Counted from the first letter of the stretch, positions 44,734 through 54,850 are shown. The stretch is 64,000 nucleotides of DNA from Anaerostipes hominis (ex Lee et al. 2021) (GCF_002270485.1 NZ_NQOG01000007.1:62001-126000); one strand, 5' to 3'. Notes: a model not told the origin generated them from the sequence alone. Program-made: numbers and translations.

Positions 44734-44832
44734 AAAAATCTCCTTATGAATTAAGTTATTTATATGACAAATTTTATCTTAAGGTTCTTGTATTTTCACA
44801 CGTTTGTTGTGCTGGCAAATTCATAGGTCAGC

Positions 44833-45159
44833 TTATTTCTTTTTATGATGATAGTTACGCCATTCTTGGATTGTTAAATCTCCGTGAGCAGTCCGAATGT
44901 AACTTCCATCTGTTGTCAGATATACGACCCTTCCAACAAGCTTCTGTCCAGTTACAACGTCGGTCCCCTGGACTTTTTGTCCTCTTGGATGATCCTCCTG
45001 TCTTGTAAGGTTTCTTGATACCTTTATGAGGTTTAAATCCTGAATATCTTTCGCATCTCTTTGTCGATTCTTTGTGCAGATAAAGACACAATCTCCAGGA
45101 TGGATCATGCTCCTTCTCCTGCAATCTGCTGTCCGGTCTTTGAAGTGATCTTTTTCCAT
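44833..45159 (-). CDS. Unknown small protein (108 aa)
   Basis: Minus strand; AAAGGAG precedes the ATG. Basic protein with a predicted beta-rich C-terminal part (KLVGRVVYLTTDGSYIRT). No family recognised. A good sigma-A-like promoter (TTGCCA-N17-TATGAT) lies upstream, unlike the CATACTA units. Confidence 0.55.
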   Translation of the reverse strand: MEKDHFKDRTADCRRRSMIHPGDCVFICTKNRQRDAKDIQDLNLIKVSRNLTRQEDHPRGQKVQGTDVVTGQKLVGRVVYLTTDGSYIRTAHGDLTIQEWRNYHHKKK

Positions 45160-45182
45160 AAATTTCTCCTTTCACCTTCTTT

Positions 45183-45211
45183 ATCATAGTCAGAAAAGTC
45201 CTACTTGGCAA
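45183..45211 (-). promoter_or_regulatory. Sigma-A-type promoter for 44833 gene
   Basis: On the minus strand: TTGCCA, 17-bp spacer, TATGAT, 24 bp before the ATG. It is a standard housekeeping-like promoter in an accessory region. Confidence 0.65.
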
Positions 45212-45249
45212 GCCTTTATGCGACATCTATGTTTTTAATAGACTTTCTG

Positions 45250-45266
45250 CATACTAAGTATGAAGG
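45250..45266 (+). promoter_or_regulatory. CATACTA promoter element (surface protein)
   Basis: CATACTA-AGT-ATGAAGG, 39 bp before ATG 45289. Confidence 0.68.
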
Positions 45267-45288
45267 AATATTTAGAAAGGAGAGTTTT

Positions 45289-48200
45289 ATGAAAAGAATG
45301 AAACGCATCATGACATTTTTGCTTGCGCTTTCCCTTACACTCCAGTCATGTCTTGCGGGAGGGTGTCTAGTTGCAGCAGAGGAGGGAGAAGGAGAAGACA
45401 CAAATGGGGTGGTCATCGTCCGATACCTGGAGGAAGGAACAAATAAGGTCCTTTCAAAAGAATATGAAGAAACAGGTGTTGGCGGAGCGGCATACAAGGG
45501 ACCCAACGGGGATGGAGATCTTAGCCATATCTCTATTGACGGATATGATTTTGTAAAGACTATAAAGCCTGAGGAATTGGCAGAAGATTCTGAAAAAAAT
45601 CCAATTTGGGATGAAGACTCTTGCAACAGCACATTTCTGAACGGGAAAACACAGATCATTACACATTATTATGAAAGTAATGAAGGAAGCGTCAAGCTTC
45701 GGTTCGTTGATGCGGATACGAAGAAGGAGATTTTGGCAGAAGATAATGATCCGTGGGCATCTTATCAGGAAACTGGGAAAGGAGGAGAGGCCTATAAGGG
45801 AAGAAATCACGACGGATTTATGGGAAAGGTTTCGATTCCGGGGTATATTTATTATCAGACTTTGAAACCGGACAAAATCGCAACAGATGAGGAAGGGAAT
45901 CCCATTTGGGATGAAGATACTTGCAACAGCATTTTTATCAAAGGAGAGCATCAGGTTATCACCCATGAATATATAAAATTAGATACATCGGCTACGAACA
46001 GCTTGAATTTTTCAAAATCCAATATTGGAAACGGCTGTGATGTTACATTGATAGGAGCAATGAAGTATCTTGGGAATACGGATGCTGACTCTATTACTAT
46101 GAAAATCTCTATCCCAAAAGTCATGAAGGCGAGGAGTATAAAGATTCCAGCAGCAAAAGCCGGGGATGAGGTAAAGTTAAAGATCTCATGTCTTATAGAA
46201 AACGAGCATGAGCAGATGGTGTTAGAGAAAGAGAGCGATGCTGCGAAGCCTCTGGAAGTAAAAATTCCATCAAAGGCTGTAGAGTTGATCCTTACATATC
46301 ATGGGAAAATTAAAAACGCAGGATTTTACAGAGAGCACCAAAGCAACGCTTTTTCAGTGGGCAAGATAGAGGTTCTGGGACAGGCTATTTATGAAGGGAA
46401 GAAAGAATCGCATGAAGTGTCAGCAAAGGCAACTGTATCTGTAAAGAAAGATGGGATTGAAGAAAAAAAGGAGGAAAAAGCAGATTCTTTCCAGATATTT
46501 GCTCCTGAAGCTGCCGCCTTGGAGATATCGGCTCCAGAGTATACACATCGTTATGATAATACACATATGGATATCGATGGTATCACGTATCATGGACCTT
46601 TCATCCCTGTATTCCAGGCAAGAGTATCTGTCAAAAATGGAGATGTTTCATCCATGTTGCTTCCGGATGTAGAAGGGGCCAAAAATATCAATGCGATGAT
46701 TAGGACCAACCAAAGGACGCATTCTTATGAGAATGTAAAAAGTGGAGGAACTCTGAATTTTAAAAAGTTCTTGTCACCGGGAGAGCAGGTCGAGGAAATC
46801 ATCATAGAATTTTATCATATAAAGTCCTTAAAGACATCAAAAAAGGGATCTATCATCTTAACCCCCTCATATGATTCCATGAAAGATGGAGAGAGAGCAA
46901 CCCTTCGGGCATCAACAAGAGCTTATACAACAAAAGAGGGGAATGATGGGAATGCTTATTATCGGTCATCGAATACCTTGAATGCTGGTGTCAGAGTATC
47001 AAGTGCTAAAATTTCGGGTACAACGATTTCCATGCCAAACCGGATTCTAAGGGGTGAGGACTTTGTTCTTAAAATGAAAGGCTTTGAAAATTTAAGTACA
47101 GCACATGTGGACGGTATGCAGTCAACAATGAATTTCAGTGCTCCAGTCATTATCAAATCGTTCGAAAAAGGAGAGAGCGGCGGCGAGTCTGACGGTACAG
47201 CCTATGAATATATGGATGGCGGGGTATGGAGACCTTATGATGAAGGCAAAGTAAACAGCACAACGGGAATCCGGATCACTGTCACAAATCCATCCAGAGG
47301 ATTTGCAGTACAGCCGAAGATTAACTTGCGACAGGCTGAACAAGATACGAAGGTAGTCAAGGCAAGTGTAAGATCCAGAGTGTATGATGGAAAAAAGACC
47401 TACATGGAAGAATATGCAGATTCCGAAATTCGATTTTACGACATGAAAGGGACTTTTTCGTTTTCTCAAGAAAAAGGCACCTTAGTATCTGGCGAGACGA
47501 AACAGGTATACCGTATGGCTTTTCATAAAGATGATAATCCTTCGGGATTTTCACAAATAGGTATTCGAATCTCTTTGGATGAGAAGTTTCTTGCAGAAAC
47601 TTTGAACCTCGGAACATGGTCTGATTATGATGGATCACTTCGTGTCACATGCCGCACAAAGGATGGTTCTTTAAAGGAAATTGGCACCTACCAAAAGGGG
47701 GCAGTGGTCTCACTGAAAAGAATTAACGAGGATCTGAAAGAAATCCAGATTAAAACTCAGGAGGGCCTTGGAAGTGAATCTTATGCAGAAGGTATTAAGA
47801 TCACAGGAAGGACGCAGAAACAACCAAAAACTCAAAAGATCCTTGCAAAAGCAGACTTTGATGCGGTTTATGGCCGTTATAAACAGAAGATTCATGACGA
47901 AAAATCTTTGGAATCTAAAGTATACTACTATGCGATCACCGTTCCGATCATGAAGCTTAAGAAAGATGGGCTATATTATGGAGATAAGACCATCATCACT
48001 CTTTCAAATGTTGCAACTATGGGAAACTGTAGTGCAAAGAAACTTGATGCATCAATCCTGATCCCTGAAAAAGTTTCGGTAGAAAAGATCCTGCTTCCAA
48101 GCTTTCGAGGGATTAAAAAGGCATCAAGTCTTGTCTTCGTCTTCGATAATCAGATGTCGAAAACGATAAAAGCACAAGGCAGTTATATTCCAAATAAATC

Positions 48201-48615
48201 GATGAAGAAGTATATTCGAGAAATCCATTTTGTTCAAGAAAAAGCGCCGGGAGGCATTAAGATGGATAAGGGTGTGACTGTAGCCATCAAGAATGAAAGC
48301 AAGGTTAAGAGAGCATTTTTAAGCAGTGCCTCTCTGAAAGCTGAATTTGGAGATGGGCTGAAAGTCTCTAAACAGAGTGATATTTATAATGTCAGGCTTT
48401 TAGCAAAGAAAAAAGATATGGTCGTTGATAACAACAAGAAGCAAAAGGTTCAGGAAATTGAAGATGTCCCTGAGAAAGCGGCCAAGAAAAAGCCAGTAAA
48501 TAATACTCCTTTCGTTCTTTTAGCGATCGGTCTTTGTAGTGCCGGCTTCTTATGCGCATACTGGATGCGAAGAAAAAAGCAGGAAGATGAAGTTCATCAG
48601 ATAGATCCATCATAA
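45289..48615 (+). CDS. Large cell-surface protein with two MucBP-like repeats
   Basis: 1108 residues from ATG 45289 (GAAAGGAGA upstream). A signal peptide (MTFLLALSLTLQSCLAGGC region) is followed by two ~90-residue repeats (GVVIVRYLEEGTNKVL and GSVKLRFVDADTKKEI) that share N-P-I-W-D-E-D and resemble MucBP-type domains. A long beta-rich region follows. The C-terminus has a membrane helix (FVLLAIGLCSAGFLCAYW) and a charged tail, with no LPxTG. It is probably a surface adhesin, possibly exported by the adjacent SecYEA set. Confidence 0.78.
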   Translation: MKRMKRIMTFLLALSLTLQSCLAGGCLVAAEEGEGEDTNGVVIVRYLEEGTNKVLSKEYEETGVGGAAYKGPNGDGDLSHISIDGYDFVKTIKPEELAEDSEKNPIWDEDSCNSTFLNGKTQIITHYYESNEGSVKLRFVDADTKKEILAEDNDPWASYQETGKGGEAYKGRNHDGFMGKVSIPGYIYYQTLKPDKIATDEEGNPIWDEDTCNSIFIKGEHQVITHEYIKLDTSATNSLNFSKSNIGNGCDVTLIGAMKYLGNTDADSITMKISIPKVMKARSIKIPAAKAGDEVKLKISCLIENEHEQMVLEKESDAAKPLEVKIPSKAVELILTYHGKIKNAGFYREHQSNAFSVGKIEVLGQAIYEGKKESHEVSAKATVSVKKDGIEEKKEEKADSFQIFAPEAAALEISAPEYTHRYDNTHMDIDGITYHGPFIPVFQARVSVKNGDVSSMLLPDVEGAKNINAMIRTNQRTHSYENVKSGGTLNFKKFLSPGEQVEEIIIEFYHIKSLKTSKKGSIILTPSYDSMKDGERATLRASTRAYTTKEGNDGNAYYRSSNTLNAGVRVSSAKISGTTISMPNRILRGEDFVLKMKGFENLSTAHVDGMQSTMNFSAPVIIKSFEKGESGGESDGTAYEYMDGGVWRPYDEGKVNSTTGIRITVTNPSRGFAVQPKINLRQAEQDTKVVKASVRSRVYDGKKTYMEEYADSEIRFYDMKGTFSFSQEKGTLVSGETKQVYRMAFHKDDNPSGFSQIGIRISLDEKFLAETLNLGTWSDYDGSLRVTCRTKDGSLKEIGTYQKGAVVSLKRINEDLKEIQIKTQEGLGSESYAEGIKITGRTQKQPKTQKILAKADFDAVYGRYKQKIHDEKSLESKVYYYAITVPIMKLKKDGLYYGDKTIITLSNVATMGNCSAKKLDASILIPEKVSVEKILLPSFRGIKKASSLVFVFDNQMSKTIKAQGSYIPNKSMKKYIREIHFVQEKAPGGIKMDKGVTVAIKNESKVKRAFLSSASLKAEFGDGLKVSKQSDIYNVRLLAKKKDMVVDNNKKQKVQEIEDVPEKAAKKKPVNNTPFVLLAIGLCSAGFLCAYWMRRKKQEDEVHQIDPS

Positions 48616-48621
48616 AGAATG

Positions 48622-48649
48622 AGCCGCTTGGGAAACCAGGCGGCTTTTA
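48622..48649 (+). terminator. Intrinsic terminator
   Basis: AGCCGCTTGG / CCAGGCGGCT with a GAAA loop and a short T run. Confidence 0.82.
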
Positions 48650-48684
48650 TGACATTGACCCTATGAGGGGATTTTAAGAATCCT

Positions 48685-48701
48685 CATACTATAAATGAAG
48701 G
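48685..48701 (+). promoter_or_regulatory. CATACTA promoter element (secYEA operon)
   Basis: CATACTAT-AA-ATGAAGG, 44 bp before secY. Confidence 0.72.
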
Positions 48702-48728
48702 AATTTTTTAAGTCAAAAGGAGGAATCT

Positions 48729-49985
48729 ATGAAAAAAAATGATTTTTGGAAAAAGATTGGAATCACGATCGGTGCGCTGCTCTTCGTAAAGGTCATCGCT
48801 CATGTCCCGGTCCCTGGAGTGAAGGCTGATCTGTATCAAATGGCAGTCACGCAATATACCAATCCTTCATTCTCTCTCATGAACCAATTAAGTGGCGGAG
48901 CACTGTCTAATATGACGATCCTTGGACTTGGTATTTCCCCGTATATTAGTGCAAGCATTATCGTACAGCTTTTGTGTGCTGCATCAGAATATTTAGGGAA
49001 TTTAAGCAGAGAGGGATATTATGGACAGAAGAAGATAGAAAAACTAAATATTTTATTCGGGATTGCTTCGAGCGTCATGATTGCCCTGATCGCCAGCTTT
49101 GGATTACTTAGACTTGGATATCTTCAAAAGCCAAGTGTTTTTTCAACCTTGCTCGTGGCAGCAAGCTTATGCCTTGGGGCCGTCTTCTTAATAGGCATTG
49201 GAAAACTCATTGATAAGAAAGGTATCGGTAATGGGATATCACTGATCCTCTTCATTAATATCGCCAGCACTCTCCCTCAAGATGTGAGGTCAGTGATGGA
49301 AGCAAAGGAAAATGGGGCCGTCCTCTTAATTATTATTACGACGATTATCTTGGGTATTGTCCTGTTTATGGAACTATCCAAAAAGGAGATCCGTATTCTT
49401 GGAAGTAGATCACTGCAAGTATCACAAGATAAAGAGCTGTCACATATCCCAATCAAGGTTGCAATATGTGGTGTCATGCCAATCCTTTTTGTATCTACAT
49501 TTCAGCAGATCGGAGGTTTTTTAAAAATGCTTCATTTGGATCAGGGAGTCTTAAATTTCATTTGTAAGCTGTTCTCCTCGGAATCTTGGTTTATGAGCAA
49601 AAGCCCATATTCTACCGGAGGAATCGTATTGTACCTCGCGATGCTGACCGGTTTTGCATTTCTTTATGCAAACCTTATTTTTAATCCAGTCAATGTGGCT
49701 AGCATACTGAAAGGAAGAGGGAACCTCATTCCAAATGTACGCCCTGGGAATGATACGGTAAGGTTCTTGAGAAAGGAACGAAGGTCCATGGTATTCTTTG
49801 ATGTTCTCTTATTGGCAATCATTTCACTTACCCCGATTTTTTTAGCAAACGTATACTCTCTGCCGATGCTTCGACTGAGCGGGACGACCATCATCATCGC
49901 GGTGAGTGTTGTGATAGAGACAAAAAGGTGTGTATGGGCAGAATTTCTGGGCATGCGCTATGATACGAAAAAATGGTTTGATTAG
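48729..49985 (+). CDS. secY: SecY paralog, translocon channel
   Basis: 418 residues with about ten membrane helices. The signature MTILGLGISPYISASIIVQL near the plug and TM2, and the C-terminal ATG-like MRLSGTT region, are typical of SecY. It is slightly shorter than housekeeping SecY (about 430). Ribosome site AAGGAGG. It is first in an operon with a SecE-like and a SecA-like gene, which makes a complete element-borne translocase. Confidence 0.92.
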   Translation: MKKNDFWKKIGITIGALLFVKVIAHVPVPGVKADLYQMAVTQYTNPSFSLMNQLSGGALSNMTILGLGISPYISASIIVQLLCAASEYLGNLSREGYYGQKKIEKLNILFGIASSVMIALIASFGLLRLGYLQKPSVFSTLLVAASLCLGAVFLIGIGKLIDKKGIGNGISLILFINIASTLPQDVRSVMEAKENGAVLLIIITTIILGIVLFMELSKKEIRILGSRSLQVSQDKELSHIPIKVAICGVMPILFVSTFQQIGGFLKMLHLDQGVLNFICKLFSSESWFMSKSPYSTGGIVLYLAMLTGFAFLYANLIFNPVNVASILKGRGNLIPNVRPGNDTVRFLRKERRSMVFFDVLLLAIISLTPIFLANVYSLPMLRLSGTTIIIAVSVVIETKRCVWAEFLGMRYDTKKWFD

Positions 49986-50001
49986 AGAGGAGAGTTATAT
50001 C

Positions 50002-50157
50002 ATGAAAAAGAAACCAGGAAACGTAACCTTTTACGTACCGCATCCACTTCATTACATGTTATGTTATGTGACAACTGTTTTGAGTCTTGCAACGGCAATT
50101 GGCGTATTATATGGGATCGATCTTGCCATCGAAAAGCTGGTAAAGATGTTGTTTTAA
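50002..50157 (+). CDS. secE: SecE-like small membrane subunit (51 aa)
   Basis: ATG 50002, preceded by GAGAGGAGAG. A short N-terminus (VPHPLHYMLCYVTT) leads into one membrane helix and a G-x-D-x-A-x-x-x-L end (YGIDLAIEKLVKML), the pattern of SecE, where a cytosolic amphipathic helix precedes one helix. Its position between secY and secA supports the call. The amphipathic helix is less basic than usual. Confidence 0.6.
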   Translation: MKKKPGNVTFYVPHPLHYMLCYVTTVLSLATAIGVLYGIDLAIEKLVKMLF

Positions 50158-50168
50158 GGAGGAAGATG

Positions 50169-52265
50169 ATGAGAAAGAAACATACAATGGTCCAAAAAGT
50201 TCTGTCTTATGAAAAAGAGATGTCCGCCCTTGAGACGAGTGAATTTTTAGAAAAAACGGAAGAATTCAAGAGACGTCTAAAAGAGGGGGAGCGGCTGAAA
50301 AAGATCCTTCCGGAAGCCTTTGCGCTGGTCCGGGAAGCCACTTGGCGTACTCTTAAATTGAAGCATTATCCAGTACAGATTCTTGGAGGGATTCGTTTGT
50401 TTGAAGGAACGGTTGCAGAATTAAAGACTGGGGAAGGAAAGACCATCGTTGCTCTGCTCCCGGCCTACTTATATGCATTGGAAGGAAAGGGAGTTCATGT
50501 TGTTACTGTCAATGACTATTTAGCCCAAAGAGATGCGGGATGGATGTCTCCTGTATATGGACTTTTAGGTCTTTCCGTTGGCTCCATTACTTCAGATGCG
50601 AGCCCGCGTATGCGTAAAAAAGCTTATGCCTGTGACGTTACTTATGTTACGAACAATGAACTTGGATTTGATTACCTGAGGGATCATCAGGCGGTCTATA
50701 TAGAGCAAAAGGTCCAACGGGGATTCCATTACGCTATCGTTGATGAGGCGGATTCTGTATTTATTGATGAAGCGAGGACGCCGCTGATTCTTGCAATAGA
50801 AAAGCAAGATTCCGTAAAACTCCAATCACTTAGTGATCGTTTTGTAAAGACCCTTAAGAAAAGCAAGGAGGAAAAAGAGATTCAATCAAAAGATCTACTC
50901 CTTGGCGAGATCCCAAAGGTTGACGGAGACTATCTCATTGATCGAAAGAATAGAGAAGCAGTCATTACTGAGAATGGCTTATCAAAGGCAGAGACGTTCT
51001 TTGGAATATCAAATATTGGGGAGAGCAAACATAAGATCTATCTCCATCATATCAATCTCGCATTAAAGGCCAACTATATAATGCAAAGGGATATCGATTA
51101 TATCGTAAAAAAGGGAGAAGTGCATATCGTCGATGAATTCACTGGCAGGGTACTTCCAAACCGGCGATATTCCGACGGGCTTCATCAGGCCATTGAAGCA
51201 AAAGAACGGGTCCCGATCAAAAAGGATACCGAAACGGCAGCGTCTATTACGTTCCAGAATCTTTTTTCAAAATATAAAAAATTGAGCGGAATGACCGGGA
51301 CAATTGCTACTGAGAGGAAAGAGATAAAAGAAATTTATGGATTGAAGGTCTGTGTGATTCCTACGAATCTTCCGGTCAAAAGAGAAGACCTAAAAGATCG
51401 TTTATACGCTACAAAAGAAGATAAATACCGTGCCATCGTAAGAGAGGTCCTTCATGCCAACCAGAAAGGTCAGCCAGTTTTAGTCGGGACTGCATCCATT
51501 GAAACATCGGAAGAACTCAGTCATATATTTCAGGAAGCGGGTGTTTTACATCGTGTGCTGAATGCTAAGCATGACAAAGATGAAGCAAGAATCATTGCTA
51601 AGGCAGGACGGGCCGGCGCAGTGACCATTGCAACGAACATGGCTGGCAGGGGGACGGATATCAGGCTTGATAAAAAAGCCTTGGAATGCGGAGGTCTCTA
51701 TGTCATCGGAAGCGAACTTCATGAAGCAAGACGGATCGACAATCAGCTTAGAGGGCGCTCCGGAAGGCAGGGAGATGCCGGAAAAAGCAGATTTTTCATT
51801 TCCTTGGAAGACAAGGTCTTAAGCCCTTATTTTTCTCCGCAGAAAGTCGTGCTTTGCAAAAAGACAGCAAATGAATTTGGTGAGATTGTAAATGTTACAG
51901 GAACAAGGATTGTCAGGAATGCACAAAAGAGAAAGGAGACAGAGAACTTCGGTCTTAGAAAGAATGTTTACGAGTATGACAAAGTGAACGATCAGCAGAT
52001 GGAAATTCTATATAAAGAAAGAGACCGTATATTAAACGGAGAAACAAAAAAATTTGAACTAAAATTTACTGATCAGAGAATTCTTTTTCTTCAAATGATT
52101 GATCATCTTTGGAAAGAGCATTTAAAAGCCTTAGAGGAGCTTAAGCAAAATGCAGCGTTTCAGGGGCTTGGACAAATCAATCCTATCACATCGTATAAAC
52201 TACAGGCTTATCGATTGTTCAATAACCTGGTTGATAACGTCAAAGATGCCTATTTAAAAGCTTGA
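50169..52265 (+). CDS. secA: SecA-like preprotein translocase ATPase
   Basis: 698 residues from ATG 50169 (AAGGAGG 6 bp upstream; ATG 50166 is also possible). Walker A KTGEGKT, VTVNDYLAQRD, DEADSVFIDEARTPLI, AGRGTDIRL and RGRSGRQGDAG are all present. The C-terminus ends soon after the helical scaffold (LKALEELKQNAAFQG), so the linker and zinc-binding tail of housekeeping SecA (usually ~840) are missing. This size and its own SecY resemble accessory SecA2 systems. It likely exports element surface or pilus proteins. Confidence 0.92.
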   Translation: MRKKHTMVQKVLSYEKEMSALETSEFLEKTEEFKRRLKEGERLKKILPEAFALVREATWRTLKLKHYPVQILGGIRLFEGTVAELKTGEGKTIVALLPAYLYALEGKGVHVVTVNDYLAQRDAGWMSPVYGLLGLSVGSITSDASPRMRKKAYACDVTYVTNNELGFDYLRDHQAVYIEQKVQRGFHYAIVDEADSVFIDEARTPLILAIEKQDSVKLQSLSDRFVKTLKKSKEEKEIQSKDLLLGEIPKVDGDYLIDRKNREAVITENGLSKAETFFGISNIGESKHKIYLHHINLALKANYIMQRDIDYIVKKGEVHIVDEFTGRVLPNRRYSDGLHQAIEAKERVPIKKDTETAASITFQNLFSKYKKLSGMTGTIATERKEIKEIYGLKVCVIPTNLPVKREDLKDRLYATKEDKYRAIVREVLHANQKGQPVLVGTASIETSEELSHIFQEAGVLHRVLNAKHDKDEARIIAKAGRAGAVTIATNMAGRGTDIRLDKKALECGGLYVIGSELHEARRIDNQLRGRSGRQGDAGKSRFFISLEDKVLSPYFSPQKVVLCKKTANEFGEIVNVTGTRIVRNAQKRKETENFGLRKNVYEYDKVNDQQMEILYKERDRILNGETKKFELKFTDQRILFLQMIDHLWKEHLKALEELKQNAAFQGLGQINPITSYKLQAYRLFNNLVDNVKDAYLKA

Positions 52266-52303
52266 CACCATAGAAAACTTAAGGGGATCATAAGGGGAAA
52301 AAT

Positions 52304-52567
52304 ATGAGAATAGAAGGCAGTAAAGTGAGAATGTCACAGGAAGAATTTGACCAGATCTGTAATGATATTTCGCAAATGGAGTACCGGTGCGGGACATGGT
52401 ATCCAAACATGGAACGAACAAAAAAGATGATAAATCGTCTGACGCCAGATCGTGTGAATTTTTTGTTATGGGTTTCGGATACTTCAGAGGACTCCTATGA
52501 AAAGGAAGGAAGAGAAGTGATTCGGTTGATCAGACATTTTTTATATAAAAATTTAAAGATCGAATAA
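52304..52567 (+). CDS. Small protein at end of sec operon
   Basis: 87 residues with AAGGGG upstream of the ATG. Soluble, mixed charge, helical. No family recognised. It is 38 bp after secA and before a strong terminator, so it is probably co-transcribed; a translocase cofactor role is only a guess. Confidence 0.6.
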   Translation: MRIEGSKVRMSQEEFDQICNDISQMEYRCGTWYPNMERTKKMINRLTPDRVNFLLWVSDTSEDSYEKEGREVIRLIRHFLYKNLKIE

Positions 52568-52596
52568 AAGGGCGCACCTGCTATGGTGCGCTTTTG
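52566..52596 (+). terminator. Intrinsic terminator after sec operon
   Basis: AAAAGGGCGCACC and GGTGCGCTTTT with a T tail. Confidence 0.88.
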
Positions 52597-52620
52597 TTAT
52601 GAGGGAAAAAGGCGCGTTCT

Positions 52621-52636
52621 CATACTAAAGATAGAA
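52621..52636 (+). promoter_or_regulatory. CATACTA promoter element (topB)
   Basis: CATACTA-AAG-ATAGAAG, 46 bp before ATG 52667. Confidence 0.65.
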
Positions 52637-52666
52637 GCGAGTGTATTTAAAAGAAAGGGAATATAT

Positions 52667-54844
52667 ATGATAGTAATATTTGCAGAAAAACCAGATATGG
52701 GCAGCAAGATTGCGGCCGCACTAGATGCAATCCATTTAAATCAAGGGGTAGATATCACATTTTCACAACTGGAGACTAACAATACCTTGCAGCGAAAAGC
52801 AGTTGCACAAAGGAGCAGGGATCTATACCATAAGATCACCTATCAAAATGAGGAATGTTATGTAATCTGGGGTGTTGGACATTTATGCAGCTTAAAGCAG
52901 GCAGCGGAGTATGATCCGGCTTATAAAAATTGGAGTAAGATTCCGGTCCCATTCATTCCGAAAGGTTATGAGATCAAGGCCGAAAAGAGTTCCTTGAAAT
53001 TATACTTGAATGCAAAGGATTTTTTTCAAAGGGCAGATCTCATCATTAATGCGACGGATGATGACCGGGAAGGGGAGTTGATTTTTCATTATGTTTATCA
53101 GTTGAGTGAAACGAAAACTCCTTTTAAACGAGTTATTTTAGATGAGCAGACAGAAAAGGGATTTCAAAAGGCATTCCTGCCTCAGAATTTGATTGATGCA
53201 AAAGATGTAAGAAACATTGCCATGGCTGGATGTGCAAGGGCAAATGTTGACGCACTTTATGGCTGGAATCTAACAAAAGATTTTACGCTGAAATTTGCTC
53301 CTTATAAGACTGTGTACCCTGTTGGAAGAGTGCAGACTGCAGCCCTTAATATTTTGGTAGAAAAGGAACGGGAGATCCTAAACTTTAAACCGCAAGATTA
53401 TTTTGTACTGAATGGATGCTTTACAACAAAGCAGGGAGAATCCTATGACGGAACCCATGAATCCAAAAAGTTTGACACAAAAAGTGAAGCTTGGCTGATC
53501 TTTCAAAAAGTAAACGGGAATAAAGGGTCTGTAGCTTCTGTCGTAACAAAAGATTCCTACAAAGACGTCCCTCTTCTTTATGATTTATTGACCCTGCAGG
53601 GGGATGCTAACAGCCTTTATGGCTTTTCTGCTTCCAAAACACAGCAGATCGTACAGTCCCTTTATGATAAGGGGTATTCTTCCTATCCACGTACAGATTC
53701 AAGATATTTGAACAATGGGATGGAAAAGTCGATAGAGGCTGCTCTTAGAATGTTGGGAAGAGTGCCTAAGTATGCAGGGCTCGTCTCAGGAGCAACAAGA
53801 AAAGTTGGAGGGAGCCGTTTCTTTGATTCTGGTAAAGTCACAAGTCATTATGCGATCGTGCCAACGGGAGCTGATATTTTAAAAGGGAAAGGAATGAGCG
53901 CAGATGAAGAAAAAATCTTTGAGTTAATTGCGTATTCCATTATCCGTATGGTTTATAATCCAGCCGTCATTTCAAAAACCGAAATTTGTACAAGCGTATG
54001 TGGAGAAAATTTTTATACGAAAGGACAATCGGTTAAATCTAAGGGATGGCTGGCTGTAGGAAAAGTTGTTATGAAAGAAAAATTAATCCCATATATCACA
54101 AAAGGAGAAGCTGTAGATGGAACTTATCGAATCGATGTAAAGCAGACCAAGCCTCCGAAGAGGTATACAGAAAAAACGATGTTGGTTGCTATGCAAAATG
54201 CCGGCAGCCGATTCATAAAGGACATCCAGCTCAAAAAAGTTATGAAGGATCTTGAGGTCCAGGGAATTGGCAGGTCTTCTTCCAGAGCAAGCGTCATAGA
54301 ACGGATCATTCAAGTTGGATATGTAGAACGTACAAAAGGAATTTTAAAACCTACAGCACTTGGAATGCACATCATCGATATTCTTCCAGTGGATGATATC
54401 AAATCTGTTGATATGACAGCAAAAATGGAAGCGAAGCTTAATGGAATCGCAAAGGGTACTTATAATTTTGATCAGTTTATGAAAGAGGTGGAGGAACAAA
54501 TCACAATCTGGTCAAAGCAAATCCAGGCAATCAACTTTTTAAAACCTTCAACAAACGCTTCGGTAAAGACAACAAAATTCATTTGTCCATCCTGCGGGAG
54601 GTCACTTAAAGAGTTCAAATGGGGTTATGGATGTGATGGGTATAAGGATGGATGCAGGTTTTCAATTAGTAAAAATATTGGTGGAAGAGTCCTGCGTCCG
54701 TCCGAAATAGAGGATTTATTAAAGCGTGGGGAGACGAAAAAACTTAATGGATTCTACTCCACGAAAACAAAGAAAAATTATTCAGCAAAGTTGGTCCTTA
54801 AACAGGAGAATGGACGATATGAGGTTAAATTCTGTTTTCATTAA
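52667..54844 (+). CDS. topB: DNA topoisomerase III (type IA)
   Basis: 725 residues from ATG 52667; an earlier in-frame start lies before the CATACTA element. The Toprim region (IVIFAEKPDMGSKI, ATDDDREGEL), the VGRVQTAAL motif, and the active-site tyrosine region SSYPRTDSRYL (about residue 340) are intact. A C-terminal zinc-ribbon segment (CPSCGRSLKEF...CDGYKDGCRF) is present. TopB decatenates replicated DNA and works with single-strand regions, so it fits a self-replicating element. Confidence 0.94.
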   Translation: MIVIFAEKPDMGSKIAAALDAIHLNQGVDITFSQLETNNTLQRKAVAQRSRDLYHKITYQNEECYVIWGVGHLCSLKQAAEYDPAYKNWSKIPVPFIPKGYEIKAEKSSLKLYLNAKDFFQRADLIINATDDDREGELIFHYVYQLSETKTPFKRVILDEQTEKGFQKAFLPQNLIDAKDVRNIAMAGCARANVDALYGWNLTKDFTLKFAPYKTVYPVGRVQTAALNILVEKEREILNFKPQDYFVLNGCFTTKQGESYDGTHESKKFDTKSEAWLIFQKVNGNKGSVASVVTKDSYKDVPLLYDLLTLQGDANSLYGFSASKTQQIVQSLYDKGYSSYPRTDSRYLNNGMEKSIEAALRMLGRVPKYAGLVSGATRKVGGSRFFDSGKVTSHYAIVPTGADILKGKGMSADEEKIFELIAYSIIRMVYNPAVISKTEICTSVCGENFYTKGQSVKSKGWLAVGKVVMKEKLIPYITKGEAVDGTYRIDVKQTKPPKRYTEKTMLVAMQNAGSRFIKDIQLKKVMKDLEVQGIGRSSSRASVIERIIQVGYVERTKGILKPTALGMHIIDILPVDDIKSVDMTAKMEAKLNGIAKGTYNFDQFMKEVEEQITIWSKQIQAINFLKPSTNASVKTTKFICPSCGRSLKEFKWGYGCDGYKDGCRFSISKNIGGRVLRPSEIEDLLKRGETKKLNGFYSTKTKKNYSAKLVLKQENGRYEVKFCFH

Positions 54845-54850
54845 AATTAT

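Noticed and set aside
44855-45226. Long minus-strand frame overlapping the 44833 gene
   Set aside because: Lys/Ser/Arg-rich shadow frame; the 44833 frame has the ribosome site and promoter.
49702-49716. CATACTG-AAAGG inside secY
   Set aside because: One mismatch in the core and located within a coding region with no gene start downstream.
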